Shown here: piece after piece, positions 39,601 through 52,485 of the stretch
Layout of the letters: each line of letters starts with the position of its first letter
Numbering within the stretch: the stretch's first letter is position 1
Assembly: GCA_035578175.1 (NCBI GenBank)
Contig: JAQMRL010000011.1
Location: 5,715,501-5,779,500 of the forward strand
DNA: 64,000 bases
Reading direction: 5' to 3'
DNA from: Catonia carolina
Taxonomy: Eukaryota; Arthropoda; Insecta; Hemiptera; Achilidae
Notes under the pieces: model-generated
The model's input: only the letters and a program-made list of their open reading frames with translations
Told to the model about the DNA's origin: nothing
Databases searched by the model: none
Position numbers and translations under genes: made by a program

Positions 39601-39705
39601 TAACCAAAAGAAACTTTGGGTTGTGTAATTTTTTTTTAACTTTTATAAAGGATTAAAATAACAATCGTATTCTTTGTGTAGTAAACTGTCATTGTATCTC
39701 AAGCG

Positions 39706-39812
39706 CCACCGGGTTGGTCTAGAGGCAAAGTCGTCGCCACGGTCAGCTGTTCAACAGCTGATTTTTGGAAACGAAGATTCCTGGTTCAAATCCTAGTAAA
39801 GGTAGTTTCTTT
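39706..39812 (+). repeat. tRNA-derived SINE S3
   Basis: GGGTTGGTCTAGAGGCAAAG (A box) and CTGGTTCAAATCCTAG (B box) 70 nt apart. Confidence 0.75.
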
Positions 39813-41954
39813 TATATGAATTTGAATACTAGAGAGTGGTTACCGGTGTACTTTGATAGTTAATTAACCATATTCTCTCAGGAATGTCCGACCTGGGTCT
39901 GTACAACTACATCTCATTTACACGTCATACACATCATCTTCATCTCATTGAGTCATGAGGTTGCTTATTGTTCTGAATTGAACAGATTGCAACTTGCACT
40001 CATTAGAAATTAAAAAATATCTCAAAAGCAGTGAAATAGATTTTCAATAAACTTCAAATACTACACTCCTAAGTCAAATAAGAAGATTCCTAAATAGATT
40101 AAGTAAAAAATTCATATTGGAATGTATTTAATTATAATTTTGTATAAATTCTTTAACTTATTCAGTGCTTAAATTAGATGATAGCTGAAAAACTATTTAA
40201 TAGACTTGAAACTATGCACAAAATTTGCTAATGGTAACTGGTAATCGATTTGGGAATTGAAAGCACAATTATATCTTTCTACTAATCGTAGTACCAAGAT
40301 ATTATAATGTAAATAAAATAAAATAACTAATAATTTCCTAAAGCGATACAACAAAATATTCGTACTTTGTACCAAAAGTCAAAATTGATTCCTTTAAAGT
40401 TATCTAACATTCCTTACACGATGATTTTATAGATGTAATTTAATTATTTTCATAATCATTCTCATTTCAACTTACATCAGATGCATTTTACAAATTCATG
40501 AGTTATACAAATTATTTTTCTGTTAAAAGAGTCATTTTAATAACCAATTAAAGTTTTAATAGTATTGATTTTTGAAACAGTGAATTAATTTTGACTGTTG
40601 TTAATTACATAATTTATTTAAGTGAAAATTTTCTCAATACCAACATATTAATTTTATAATTACGATTGTGGTAATATTTTTAATGAAAAATGCCTTCCTA
40701 GTATTTAATGTAATACTTATGTCTCAAAAGAATACATTAGTTTTACCTTCAAGCTAAAATTGTTAAAAATCTAATATGCTAATAAAGGATTAAATATTTC
40801 AACCTAACAATCCGTGAAGTTTCATTTGTTTAAATAAAATATCTCAAATAACAAAACTATAAAATATAATAATAATAATAATATAATAATAAAAGTGTTT
40901 ATTTTCAAAAATCAAAATAATTTATAATATCTTCTTTGTACAATCGACATATTTAATCATACAATAAAATTAAAACATTATAATGAAATAAAAAAAACAA
41001 CTTTCTGTATAAATACAATAAAAATCAACAAAAATGTTTACAACTAAATTTTTGAAATAACTAACCGCATTAATGACTTTGAGTAGGAAATCACCATGTG
41101 ATAGCTCTCCAGATAACGATAAATGTGTTAAATTTATATTTTTATTCACGTAATTACTGTTAAAGTTGCGTTTATGTATAGTGTCTCTACTCCATCGGCG
41201 TTTCAGTCGTCTTTGTCCTATTCCTGGTAAATCTGCAGTATTCATGTTGCGTATTACGGGATTATTAAGCATTTTATTCCAAACAAAATAATAACAATTA
41301 GTTGTTCAAATCGATTATAATCATAAATTATAATAATAATAATAATAAGATTATAATAATAAATATCTGATAGAGCTGAAAATGTTAAATATTTACAGTG
41401 GACTCGTCCAAAAGTTCTATAGGATAACTCATATAGGGAAACTCGTTCTATAGGATAAGTTTTACCGACAATTTGAATAAATGTCAAAAATACTGTCCCT
41501 TTAGTACATCTAGCTGTTAAGGAGTTTACATTAATATTTTCCGCTCTAAAAATCAAAAATTCTATCCATAATTGAATCGGTCACTTCAGAAAGCTCATAA
41601 GTCAATAAAGTAATTTTTGGAAAAATTTAAAAACTGGTAATTTACTACGTTTCAATATTAAAAAATAAAATTTGTTCAGAGAGCTGTCCTCTTTAATAAA
41701 AGAAATATATTTTTGTCTTTTTAAAAGATAAGCCACTCGTTTAAAAAAAGTTTAAAATTTTGACTTCAGATGTTTCTAAAATAAATTGGAGTAAAATGTT
41801 AACTTACGTTGTTTTCTGTAAAATGCGTTGTTAGACCAGAAGAAAATTGTGTTGTACAATAGTATTCATTTACTTATTTCACTAGTTCATATTAGTGACT
41901 TAAAATAGCTTTTTGCAATAATAAAAATTGAAATTCATAACTTAAGAAATAAAA
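39813..41954. other. AT-rich non-coding stretch
   Basis: Contains short (AAT)n runs near 40870-40890 and 41330-41350. No gene supported; 100-codon minus frames here look like AT-rich chance. Confidence 0.5.
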
Positions 41955-42190
41955 ATGGCCTTCGGGCCAGCCCAGTTAGTCAGCTGGTAGAAAGTCGCTA
42001 GTATTTGTTAAGTAACACCTGTTGAGCAAGCGACTTTGTATGGTGACCAGTTGACAGACATCCATGAAAAAACTCTACTGAGGGTCCCTGTTCAAACTCA
42101 TGTCTAATCCACGTCAAAAAAATACAGCAAAAAGCAGCGATCAAATTGGGTAGTTGTCAACAATGTCAGTTCCCAATAACAAATAAAAGC
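41955..42190 (+). repeat. SINE-like repeat S5
   Basis: GGGCCAGCCCAGTTAGTCAG start, AAGTAACACC, TGTTCAAACTCATG, GGGTAGTTGTCAACAATGTC end; matches 55128-55370 in reverse. Confidence 0.75.
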
Positions 42191-42699
42191 TAAAAAAAAA
42201 ATGAAAATATTGGTTTTCAAGACTATTTACGTTCTTCGTCGTCGTCACAAACAGTAGTTAACTTCCTTAAAAAGATTTTGCATAGAAATTTTGTGTAGCT
42301 TCTTCCACTAGAAAGTAGAACTTAGCTTCAAAAATCATCCACTTCCATTTTTTTAATTAGAAGGAAGCACTTTTTATCACTTTAGATACACCTTTTCTAA
42401 GTGTTATATTACTACTTAAGGAAAACCATACTTATGTGATTTTTTTAGGGATGGTATGTTTACCTTCAGTTAGTCCTAAAATACACTAAAGAAAAAATGT
42501 AAAATTTTGACTTATGGGCTTTCTGACATGACTGATTTAATTGTTACTCCGGTTGATAATAAGTAATATTTCTATTGAAACCTACTAAATTGATCGATAG
42601 TTTTTTTTAAAATATTGCTAAAAAAATTGTATAAAAGTACTACAATTGCAATTTCACATAAAATTAAAGTTAGAGAAACACAAGTTTGCTAAATGAGTC
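42191..42699. other. AT-rich non-coding stretch
   Basis: Nothing recognised. Confidence 0.5.
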
Positions 42700-42935
42700 T
42701 ATATCATTATGAAAACGCTAAAACCCTCTGTGTCTGACAGATTCAGTCTTTCACTTGTCACTAATTCCTTAACTTCCCATCGCTTAGAGATCTAACATTC
42801 GGAAAATTTGGTTTTTAGTAGTTAAACAGAAAAACTAAAGAATTTTCATTTCGATCACAAACAACTATTAAAATAGGAAGTGACTGCATGATAGAAATTC
42901 ATACTACTTCTGTACCTTCCCGAAGAATATAAACA
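42700..42935 (+). repeat. Dispersed repeat R3, copy 2
   Basis: See 2755-2990. Confidence 0.6.
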
Positions 42936-44397
42936 TAACAAATTGTAAACAAATTATAAACATAACAAATTGTGAATTGAAACCGAGAAAAGAAAACCCA
43001 AGTTTAATTAATTCACCTTCTGAGGCTATTCAATAATAAATAGAACATAATGAATATCTAAGGAGGGTTTCTCGTTTGAAAATATATTTTAAAATAATAA
43101 ATATCTAACGTATTTTTCTCTAAGTTGATTTCCATGTTCAAGAAAACTTTTGTTTGTCTGGAAAATTGTATTATTATACGTTTTTTTTTGCTGACTTGTT
43201 ATTTTCATATCATTTTATTGTTGTAGTAGTTTTATCGTTACATACTATACGTAATGTTAATAGTAGTATAAACTTAATAAAATTTAAAACGTCATAAAAT
43301 CATAAAAAATTTTAACTTACTGTTTATTTTTAATGAGGTCACGTTATTATAATATTTCTGCAGGTAAGAGACTCATTGACGTTCTGTGGCACGACTCGCA
43401 ACTACGACTGGTTAACGTTTTAGCAAAACTGGTCATCGAAGCTACTTCCAGTTTTGTTCCTTTTAAATTATTTTTCCACTCTTTTTTTCATTCCTTATAT
43501 TGACATCTGGAAGACCTTTTTCTTCCATTATTCTCTATATATTACATTATGTTTTTTAAAAATTTTATAAAATACAGTACAGTATTTTTATTCTTAAATA
43601 CTTTAGTAATCATAATTAAATTTATGTTTAATAAATTTGCATTTTTGGATGTGAGTTACTGTATATACCCCTAGTCTTATAGAAATATATTTTATTCCTT
43701 AATTTTATTTATAAAAATGAAATCCACACACTCTTTTACAAACATACACTCTTAACTGGCTTCTACACCACGAGTCCCGGGTTTGATCCCTGATCAGGTA
43801 TGCATTAGCATTAATGAGCAAAACAGTTCGACATAAAGCTAAAAAAAAACTCCAAAATCATTAGGCCAAGAAAACTTGAAATTTTTCCTGTATTTTCCAT
43901 TTTAATTGAAGATGCTAGGAAATGATTTTGAAAAACTTTAAAAGAAAGATAATAATTATGGAGAAACGTGCAAAAATCTTTTTCATCAAAATGATAGCTT
44001 TAAAGTGTAATATTTTACACTAAAAGTATACATAACAAGAATTAAAGAAATTAAAAATGCTGTAACTTCTGTATTTTAAGTTTCTTTTGTCCGATTCCTA
44101 ACTTAACGACGTTTTTTATTTTTCTGTTATAACTGCATTAATTAATTCATTAAAAATTACAGCGTCGAGTTCTATTTTGAATAAAAATTAATTTTGTAAA
44201 ACTTAAAATGCTACTCCTTCTCTGTATTAAAATTTTCTCATCAAACGCTTAATTTAGTTAAAAATTTATAATTTTTTTGCCAAGGCCGCATTGAAAATCG
44301 GTTTCCCAAAAAAAAGTTAGTCTTTGAGCTCATTTAAAATAAAATCTTATGAAACCAAGAGTAGATACTGCAAAAGTGTAACTACGTTTTTAATATT
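42936..44397. other. AT-rich stretch with a tRNA-like fragment near 43745-43800
   Basis: CCGGGTTTGATCCCTGATC resembles a B box; no complete SINE is defined. No gene seen. Confidence 0.45.
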
Positions 44398-44495
44398 TAA
44401 CAAATTTCTGGCCACCTCTGTAGCATAGACTAACGCGCTAGCTTTCAAAGCGGAAGGTACCGAATTCGAATCACAGCTAGGGTCTGAAAACTTTA
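44398..44495 (+). repeat. tRNA-related SINE S4
   Basis: CTCTGTAGCATAGACTAACG (A box region), CAAAGCGGAAGGTACC and GAATTCGAATCAC (B box). Confidence 0.6.
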
Positions 44496-45576
44496 ACACC
44501 TTAAAACCCATCGTTACAGTTCCGAAATCCACAGTAGTTAAAACAATAATGACCAAACTGTTTATGCGACTAAAAAACTAAAATAACTAAACTAAAAAAA
44601 CAGCTAAAAACTGATGAACTAAAAAAAAAGAAAACCCATATTTCTAACTGACCGATGACGCTTAATTTAGCAGAAATTTATCGTTTTTCTTCTTTCAATT
44701 ATCAGAATCGGTTCATTCATTGGACCGATATAATATTGCAGGTATTGCTTATTCAAGAAGTTTTCAGCAATAATTTGTAGTTCCCTGCAGAACATAGTAA
44801 AAGTTTATGTAAGTGAAAAAACTAGGATTCTTTGAAGTATTTCAATAAACAATATTGTAAAATTCGGTAAATAATAAAAAAAAATATTTTATATAGCGAA
44901 GCGAGGAGGGTTCTTATAAAATGTTAGAAATATGATTTCATTCAAAATTGTGGCAACTTGGTTTACATTTCTTAATTTCAAAAAACCAAAAACTTTTAAA
45001 TCCCTTTTTCAAGAACTACATCAGAATTTTAAAATTAATGGAATATTATCATCACCCAGCGTAAGGAAGGATATTAGATTTTCAAATAGGGCTCGTAGCG
45101 TACTCATGATTAGATATACGTTTAGTAACTATTCTACATGACAATGATGTCTCCATGTGTAAACAATGATGAAAATTGACAGTTCAGGCCGTTGACATAT
45201 TTCAAATTACTGGAAGCTCAGATACGGACAGAAATTTGCAATTATAAATACGTACATTAGAATGTTTCCTATAATATTATTATCTTTACTCGAGTATGGC
45301 TATATTTATGGGATTTTCAATGTAGTTTTTTTATTATTCCAATCCGTTTTATCCCTGCAGTACTGAAGTAAATATTTTCGCAGTAACACATGCTTTATCG
45401 TTTTCTTACACATTTATATTTTAATAACTACTGATATTTGAAATTTTCAAAATGTTACTATCGTTTTGATCTCAAATTAAAAGCCAATGTTTCATAGTAA
45501 TTTTGTGTCTATATTTATCAGTAATCACTAATGACCAATGTTACCCCAAAAATGAATTGAATGAGCAAAAAAAAAA
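44496..45576. other. AT-rich non-coding stretch
   Basis: No gene. 45450-45530 is half of a direct repeat pair flanking the next element. Confidence 0.5.
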
Positions 45577-46370
45577 TTTTTTGTCATCAATCACTCGACT
45601 GTTTGATGCAGTTCTCCAAGCTGTTGTATCTTGCGCAAGACCCCCTACACCCTACATCTTTTGTAATCTGTACACCCTACATCTTTTGTAATTTGCTTTA
45701 TATATTCTAACCCTTGCCTCCCCCACACAATTTACTCCCTCAATATTACTCTCCATTATAGTTAGACCAATACCTGGATGTCTTAATATATGCCCCACTA
45801 GCCTATCCCTTTTTCTTTTAAGATGCTTCCATATACTACTTCTTTTTTCATCCACTCTCCTAAGAATTTCTAAATTACTTATTTTGACCACCCATCTAAT
45901 CTTTAACATTTTCCTACAACAGTACATTTCAAAAGCTTCTATTCTCTTCTTTTCTACAGCCCCTATCACCCACATTTCACTCCTGTATAATGCTACACTC
46001 CAACCAAGTATTTTAAGAAATGTTTCCTTATCTGTAAGTCAATGTAATCAGTAAGCTGTTTTTCATTTCAAAGGCTTTTCTAGCTTGAGCAATCCTACTT
46101 TTTATACCACTTGTGCTTCAACCATCCTTTGTTATTTTACTACCTAGATAGTAGAATTCCCCAACTTCCTGTGTGTTTTCGTTGCCTACTTTTAAATTTC
46201 CCATCTCTTCTAAACCCCTCTTGCTGCTGCCAACCCTTTTGTTTTGTTCTTATTCATTTTCATGAAGTAATCCTTTCTCATGATCTCATCCATTCCATTT
46301 AAGATATCCTCTAGTTCTTTCTTTATCTCGGCTAGTACTACGATATCATCGGCGAATCTCAGCTCAAAAA
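45577..46370 (-). pseudogene. Non-LTR reverse transcriptase fragment (family L2)
   Basis: Minus strand carries FADDIVVLAE (the reverse transcriptase metal-binding block, near 46340), then interrupted frames ending with EAFEMYCCRKMLKIRWV and RDRLVGHILRHPG, and a 3' end with GATGCAGTTCTCCAAGCTGT (plus strand). 5'-truncated and frame-broken. Similar 3' ends lie at 29060, 30889, 34535 and 52486, so L2 is a common family here. Confidence 0.8.
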
Positions 46371-46440
46371 TTACCATCGTTTTAATCTCAAATTAATGGC
46401 CGATATTTCATAGTAATTTCATATTTGTCAGCGGTCATCT
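46371..46440 (+). repeat. Direct repeat partner of 45450-45530
   Basis: ATCGTTTTAATCTCAAATTA and TTTCATAGTAATTT match the left partner with small changes, bracketing the L2 fragment. Confidence 0.7.
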
Positions 46441-46599
46441 ATATTTATTTGTCAGTGGTCGCAAAGAAATAGACAAAGTCATTATTTACAAATTAAAAAC
46501 TTACATCCTAAGAAAGATTTATAAATAGGTTACTAAATTACTGGTAATTTGTTATATTTTGTTTACACTCGTAGTTCATAAATAAAATGTTTTTGTCGT

Positions 46600-46765
46600 A
46601 ATTTTTTCTTTTATTTAAAGTTGCATCAACAGCTCTGTTATTGGCAACTACGGTGGGTTATGAAATAGTGGGTTTTAACTTGCGAAAATTTCCAGAACCT
46701 AGCAGAGAATCTCTTTGTTGTAGGCTAGAGCGCTACCACTACGCTACAGAGGCAGCCGTTTTTCT
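46600..46765 (-). repeat. tRNA-derived SINE S2
   Basis: Plus strand TTTAAAGTTGCATCAACAGC and TTGGCAACTAC, then a region ending CGCTACCACTACGCTACAGA (reverse of a tRNA-like head). Related to 55536-55680. Confidence 0.65.
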
Positions 46766-47034
46766 CAAAATTTTTTAATAAGGCAGGTATAGATAGTGAT
46801 TCACGAGAATCCCTTTTGCGTTTGGATGGGCTATGAGGAAAGGAAGAGAAATCTCACAGTGCTGCCAACCTCAACAGTGACACACTATATTTTATTACCG
46901 TGCAATTGCACAGTTTGTTAACCACATGTTGCCTTTCAACTAATATACTTTGTTGTGACAGACACTTTTTCCATTTCCTTTCCTTTAAAATTTTTCTTAA
47001 CGTACAAAGTTTCCAACTACAGCCTTTCCTTCAA
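46766..47034. other. Spacer with no feature seen
   Basis: Nothing recognised. Confidence 0.5.
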
Positions 47035-47337
47035 AACCAGTAATAACTTTTCACATGTCGGCATCACTTTCTTACTGATATAACCGTTTCGTTTTTTACC
47101 TGGTGTCAAAAACCTACTCATATTGATGAAGAATTATCTTCTTCGCTGTCGTTAACGACCTTCTTTATATTTCGGATTGTGGAAAGAGAAACATCACAGT
47201 AGTTAGCCGCTCGCTCACTGTTTATGTTAAGAGGCACGGAAAGGTTTAGCTTTAACTTCACAGCATTTTATTACATTGTATATTAGATTTCGTTCAGCAC
47301 TGTGAACAGTTCGACCGCGATTTTGAGAAACCGACAT
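47035..47337 (-). pseudogene. Transposase N-terminal-like fragment
   Basis: From ATG 47337 on the minus strand: MSVSQNRGRTVHSAERNLIY, then stops, then frames with ANYCDVSLSTIRNIKK and LTPGKKRN. The helix-turn-helix spacing is typical of insect DNA-transposon N-termini. Frames are broken and no catalytic domain follows. By-eye assignment. Confidence 0.5.
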
Positions 47338-47771
47338 TTCCGTTTACGGTAACACACAGTTATATTCGTACAGTTAACCTACAAAAAGTTCCGTGATGTA
47401 TGTCCTCTAAGTATAGTTTACGTTGTTACGGTGGCGAACTGATACCAAAGCAGTTGCGCATGTGCACTGATACTTTCCCCACTTTGCCCCTCGTTAAAAC
47501 CAAAGGCAAACTCGTGACTCAGGAACTATACTTTATAGTTATATTTTAGTTTTTGTAAATTAACGAAGATGAGAATATTCTTTTAAAATTCCCAGCACTT
47601 TATTTTGAATTTAGTCAAACAAAAAAATTGATTTTCCCAATTAATTCTTTGGTTGCTGAAGAACACTCAAAAATTTTCTCTCTTTCCCCTCACCCATCCA
47701 CTTACACTAATTCTCGGTTTCATTTTCCATTAATTTTTTTAAGGTAATATATTACTTACTATAACTGTTGT

Positions 47772-48130
47772 TGTTGTTCATGTCATCAGCTGAAAGGCTG
47801 ATTTGAACCTATAGAGGTTTCACTAAGTAAAACGAGGAGTAAGGTGATTTACAAATTGCCTTTCTCACTAAATGGAAAAGTACACTTATCAGCATGCTGG
47901 GCCCTCTGAAAAGCACATATTTTTCCCTCTGCACATGACACCTTACCTTCGTTCACCACAGGTCTAACTGTATAATGAAATTCATTACTTTCAGAGGAGA
48001 TAACTCTAATTAGTGTCTTTTACATCTCTACCTCTTCTGTTTTTAAATGATTCAGTCATTTAATTGGCTGACCATGTAATAAGAAACAGAACTATTTATT
48101 TTAGCCCTGCAACGAACTGATTGAGTGTTT
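47772..48130 (-). repeat. Dispersed repeat R1, copy E
   Basis: Reverse-orientation R1 copy. Its 3' end reads GCTGATGACATGAAC followed by (AAC)n on the minus strand, giving the clearest tail of the family. Confidence 0.85.
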
Positions 48131-49323
48131 AGTATAACTAAAAAACAATTATGAGAAATTTTATATTTTTTAATAATTAAAACTTCCAGAAGTATTTAAC
48201 AATAGATTATCAAATTAACCTTCAGAATGATAATTTAACAAATTCACCGACGGACGCCATAATTACTAATAAAAAAGTAGGTGAAGGAACTTATATATTC
48301 CTTTCAACTAAAACATTATTATTTAATTCCAAAATTTAAATATAGGTCATTACAACAGTATTTTATTTTGAATGTAATAAATAATTAATTCTATAATTAT
48401 ACAAATAATGATGTATTTAAATTGTATACAGAATGTTTTTAACGAATTTAAAAAAATTTAGTAAATTTTTATTTTTTTAATGATAGGATCAAATGAAGAA
48501 TTAAAGCGAAAATGGACCTGTTAAATACTAACCTACCTTGGCATTGCTGAATTTAAACTTAATAGTAGTAGGAATATTCTTACTGTATTGAGCTGATAAC
48601 TGTTATTCTTTCCAGTTAAACAAGTTTTACACGTTAATAGAGTAACTTGAAATTAAAGACTAACGTAGCATATTATTATAAGAGATTTGAAACGATATAA
48701 CCTTATGTGACTTACTTAAAGTAATATAAAAATAGAGAATTTAAATTTTTTAACCTATTCAGCTGTTCGTTGAACTTTTATTTTGTTACAACATTGGCCT
48801 AGTGTTTTAATTATTAAAAATAAAAAGTACAACGTTATTTTCTGATATAAATTGTAGTACTGTTTTGTTGAGAAAGCAGAGAAAGAAACTGATAATCCTT
48901 GAAAACTAATGAGCTCTCGTCCGTTCCGTAAAAAGCAATACAAATTGAAATATCAATACACAAATTTGTTTTCAATAAACGTTTACTTATCTTATTACTA
49001 CTTGCTGATTTTAGTAGAAATTTATTCGGACTAGATTATTTGTAGATACAATAAATTCGTAAAATGTGTGATGTACACATACTTTTGTTTAACACTCCCT
49101 AATAGTCATCAGGTTTTTCAATACTCACAGGGTAGGCAGTTGGCCTACGCTAAAATACCATTCTGTAAAAATTAGAAGACGTTTACTCGAATACAAACGT
49201 CTTAAGTTTTCTTTAAGATATTCATAATTCAATAAAATAAATAAAATTATAAAGTCAATTTCTTTTAACAAAACCATAACATAATTAGTTTACCAAATCA
49301 TACTGCATTGAAGTAGCGTACTG

Positions 49324-49326
<3 letters not shown>
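48131..49326. other. AT-rich non-coding stretch
   Basis: Nothing recognised. Confidence 0.5.
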
Positions 49327-49382
<56 letters not shown>

Positions 49383-49417
49383 GTCGTTGATCGACCAACT
49401 AAGGATCACGTTAAGCA

Positions 49418-51403
49418 CTATGCATTTTGGTCTCTTCTTCTCAGGATGTCATTCCTCTTATCTGCCCAAAAAGCCTTCATTCGTTCGGAATGCTCCCTTC
49501 TTCTCTCATCCGTCCACCTCCCACCAGTACCCCCTCTTCTTGCAGATTGCACAGTCAGACTTATCCTTTTGTCATTTGTCTTCTGCCTAAATTTGTCTCT
49601 ATCGTAAATGTCCTCTTCTTCAACTCGAAATTTTTTTAGATCCTCTTTAGTATTGATAAACCACTTCAAAGTAGTCTTAGTATTATCAAAGTTATTCAAA
49701 ATTTTCTTTGTCAGTCTGTTATTGCTCATCCTCTTTATGTGCCCGTAAAATCGTGTTCTCCTTCTTCTGAAAGTCTCTGACATCCTCTCTACATTTTCAT
49801 ACAATTTGGTGTTTGAAACGTTTTTATAGGTATTGTGTTCTTCATCATATCGTGGCCCATAGATCTTTCTCAGAATCCTTCTTTCTCTCTTCTCGACATC
49901 CTCTATAAGTCCTTTATTTTCTGAGGTCAATGTCTCTGATGCATATAAAGGCACGGGCTTTACTACTGTTTCGTAATGTCTTAACTTTGCAGTTCTTGAG
50001 AAACATTTTTTGTTGTAAATATTTTTAGTAGCTAAATATGCCAGATCCAATTTCTTAATCCTGGCTTTTAACGCCTCTTTGTCACTTCCATTCTTCATGA
50101 TTATTTCGCCCAGATATTTGAATTTATCCACAATGTTAATCTTCCCATATTTTGTTTTCAATACCTTATCCGTTATACCTTTTATTGTTGTCATCAGTTC
50201 TGTTTTTTCATACGAAATTTGTAGTCCTGCCTGTTCTGCAACTTCCTTCAGTAGGTCTAGTTGAGCCTTAGCTGTTTCTATGTTATCTGTGAGCAATGCT
50301 ATATCGTCAGCAAACGCTAGACAGTTTATTTCAGTCCCTCTTCCAATTTTCAAAGGTCTATATAACTTCCTAGACTGTAACTCTTCTCTCCAATTTCTTA
50401 TTATCTTCTCCAACACACAATTAAAAAGCAGAGGTGATAGGCCGTCTCCTTGTCTCACTCCTGTTTTAACTTCAAAGGGCTCTGAGAGATGTCCGAAAAA
50501 TTTAATTTTGGATTTAGTTTCTGTCAAAGTTGCTTTGATCATGGCTCTAAGTTTTCTATCTACTCCAAATTCTTCTAAGATCTTAATTAAAACTTCTCTA
50601 TCTATACTGTCATACGCTTTCCTGAAGTCTACGAACGTGGCAACATATTTCTTTGACCTAATGGCATAGTACCTTATAATTGTTTTAAGGTTCTGTATTT
50701 GTTCTACTGTTGATCTACCCTTTCTAAAACCTCCTTGATACTCTCCCAATTGGGTTTCTACCTGATCCTCTAGTCTTTCTAAAATTGCAAGTGAAAGAAT
50801 TTTATATGTCACAGGAAGCAGGGAAATTCCTCTATAACTGTTCACATTCTTTGTGTCACCCTTTTTGTGAAGAGGATGTATAAGAGCCATTTTCCAGTCT
50901 TCAGGCAGCTCCTCTTTTTCCCATATTTCCTCTACTTGTTGTTGTAGATTTATCAAGGCTTCTTCAGGGGCATATTTCCAGAGCTCTGCAATTAGTGAGT
51001 CTTCTCCTGGAGCTTTGTTATTTTTCAGTCGCTTAATGTGTCTTTCAATTTCATTTAAATCTGGTGGTAAAGATTCACTCTTCAGACTCTCTAGAGGTTC
51101 TGTTTTAAGGGGGTTTTGGGGTTTTTCACAGTTCAGTAAGTTTTTAAAGTATTCTGCGAGGATTTTGCAATTTTCTTCGTTTGAGGTAGCTAGTGTTCCA
51201 TCCAGCCTTTGGAATGCTAATGATGGGGGTTTATAACCAGCGATTTTCCTTTTAAATGTTTTGTAATAGTTTCGAGTTTCATTTCTTCTGAAATCGTCTT
51301 CTATTTGCAAGAGGAGAGACTTCTCATATTTCCTTCTTTCGCTTCTTAGAATTTTAGCTGTGTTAGACCTTCGTACTTTATATTCAGTCCAATCATCTTC
51401 CAA
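49418..51403 (-). CDS. Reverse transcriptase region of L1, 661 codons
   Basis: Copies element RNA into DNA at the target. Seen: EIERHIKRLKNNKAPGEDSL, YRGISLLPVTYKILS, GFRKGRSTVEQIQ, FVDFRKAYDSIDRE, GVRQGDGLSPLLFN, LAFADDIALL (metal-binding block) and the thumb, then FKYLGEIIMKNG and a C-terminal HSERMKAFWADKRN. This order is that of RTE/Jockey-type non-LTR elements; I do not commit to a clade. The frame is intact over all RT motifs but is out of frame with the endonuclease, so the copy is probably inactive. Confidence 0.88.
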   Translation of the reverse strand: MEDDWTEYKVRRSNTAKILRSERRKYEKSLLLQIEDDFRRNETRNYYKTFKRKIAGYKPPSLAFQRLDGTLATSNEENCKILAEYFKNLLNCEKPQNPLKTEPLESLKSESLPPDLNEIERHIKRLKNNKAPGEDSLIAELWKYAPEEALINLQQQVEEIWEKEELPEDWKMALIHPLHKKGDTKNVNSYRGISLLPVTYKILSLAILERLEDQVETQLGEYQGGFRKGRSTVEQIQNLKTIIRYYAIRSKKYVATFVDFRKAYDSIDREVLIKILEEFGVDRKLRAMIKATLTETKSKIKFFGHLSEPFEVKTGVRQGDGLSPLLFNCVLEKIIRNWREELQSRKLYRPLKIGRGTEINCLAFADDIALLTDNIETAKAQLDLLKEVAEQAGLQISYEKTELMTTIKGITDKVLKTKYGKINIVDKFKYLGEIIMKNGSDKEALKARIKKLDLAYLATKNIYNKKCFSRTAKLRHYETVVKPVPLYASETLTSENKGLIEDVEKRERRILRKIYGPRYDEEHNTYKNVSNTKLYENVERMSETFRRRRTRFYGHIKRMSNNRLTKKILNNFDNTKTTLKWFINTKEDLKKFRVEEEDIYDRDKFRQKTNDKRISLTVQSARRGGTGGRWTDERRREHSERMKAFWADKRNDILRRRDQNA

Positions 51404-52065
51404 CTTTGTGGAGTAGAATTTCTTCCATTTTGCCAGCCTATCAGTTTCTCTCTGTCAAACTTAGCTATTTTATTCTTAACCCTTTTGTTATTGTGAGGGA
51501 TGGGGCGAAATTTTATCATAGATAAATAGTGGTCAGAGTCAACATTTATACTCTTTTTAACTTTAACATTTTGAATTTCAGGGCTGTATTTTCTAGAAAT
51601 TGCAATATGGTCAATTTGAAATTCTCCCATAAATAAGACTGGGGACCTCCATGTTGTTTGTTTTCGAGCCAAATGTTTAAAATGCGTGGACATTACTTGT
51701 AGATTATGACTTTCGCATAGTGAGATAAGGTGCTTACCATTAACGTTTGTCTTTTTATGAGCCGGGTAGTTTCCCACTATTTTTTTGTATCTCTTTTCTT
51801 TCCCTAGCTGTGCATTAAAATCTCCCAAAAGAATCTTTACTGTATTTTCTGGGAGTGTCGCCATTCTTCCATCTACCTTATCCCAGAATTTTTCTACTTC
51901 TGTAGGGGCTGATCTGTTTTTATCATTTGTAGGTGCATGGCAGTTTATTAGTGCATATCTTTTATTGCCACACTTTATTGTCAAAATAGAAAGCATATCA
52001 TTCACAGGTTCAAAATTTACCACAGACTCCAATACGTTAGTTTTGACTGCAAAGGCCATGTACAT
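51346..52065 (-). pseudogene. Endonuclease C-terminal region of L1
   Basis: APE-type endonuclease motifs: LLGDFNAQLG, FQIDHIAIS and SDHYLSMIKF. The frame overlaps the RT frame by 58 nt but is shifted. Frame separation from the upstream part lies near 52030. Confidence 0.82.
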
Positions 52066-52418
52066 GCTTTACTTTTAAAGAATCGGTAGCCATCAGTTTC
52101 AAAAATCTCTTCGTCTCGGCACCTTGTTTCTTGCTGGGCAATTATTGATATATTGTTCTCATGTAGTGCCTTAGTCAACGATTTAATTTTTCCAGGTTGG
52201 TTAAGGGAGTTAATGTTGAAGGTGGCGAGGAATGTTTTTGTCTTCGTCTTTAATTTAAGTGTCTTCTTGTCTGAAGTAGGAGTTTTTCTCGCCGCTCCGA
52301 TACGACGATAGCATGAAGGCGGGCTTCCCCCAGAATCCGAACGAAGCCCTTGCACCACTTTATGTAGTGGAGGATTGACACCCCCTGGGGTAGAATTTTT
52401 TGTAGAATTCTCCATCAT
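52017..52418 (-). pseudogene. Endonuclease N-terminal region of L1
   Basis: A leader rich in T and K is followed by FLATFNINSLNQPGKI and ISIIAQQETRC, the metal-binding N-terminal motifs of APE-type endonucleases. Broken by a frameshift before the next block. Confidence 0.8.
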
Positions 52419-52485
52419 GCTCAGTACTTGATTTTATTGCTGGTGCTTACGCATCACTCTAAGATTATTATTATTATTATTATTT

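Larger units (their letters stand above)
49327..52466 (-). mobile_element. Nearly full-length non-LTR retrotransposon (family L1)
   Basis: Minus-strand element of about 3.1 kb: short leader, endonuclease, reverse transcriptase, C-terminal domain, then a (TAA)n-type tail at 49327-49381. It lies next to the (ATT)n-type tail of an L2 copy, so it seems to have inserted into that tail. Two frameshifts split the coding region into three frames. Confidence 0.85.

Noticed and set aside
40970..41556. Two 100-codon minus frames
   Set aside because: AT-rich chance frames without motifs, splice signals or repeat support.
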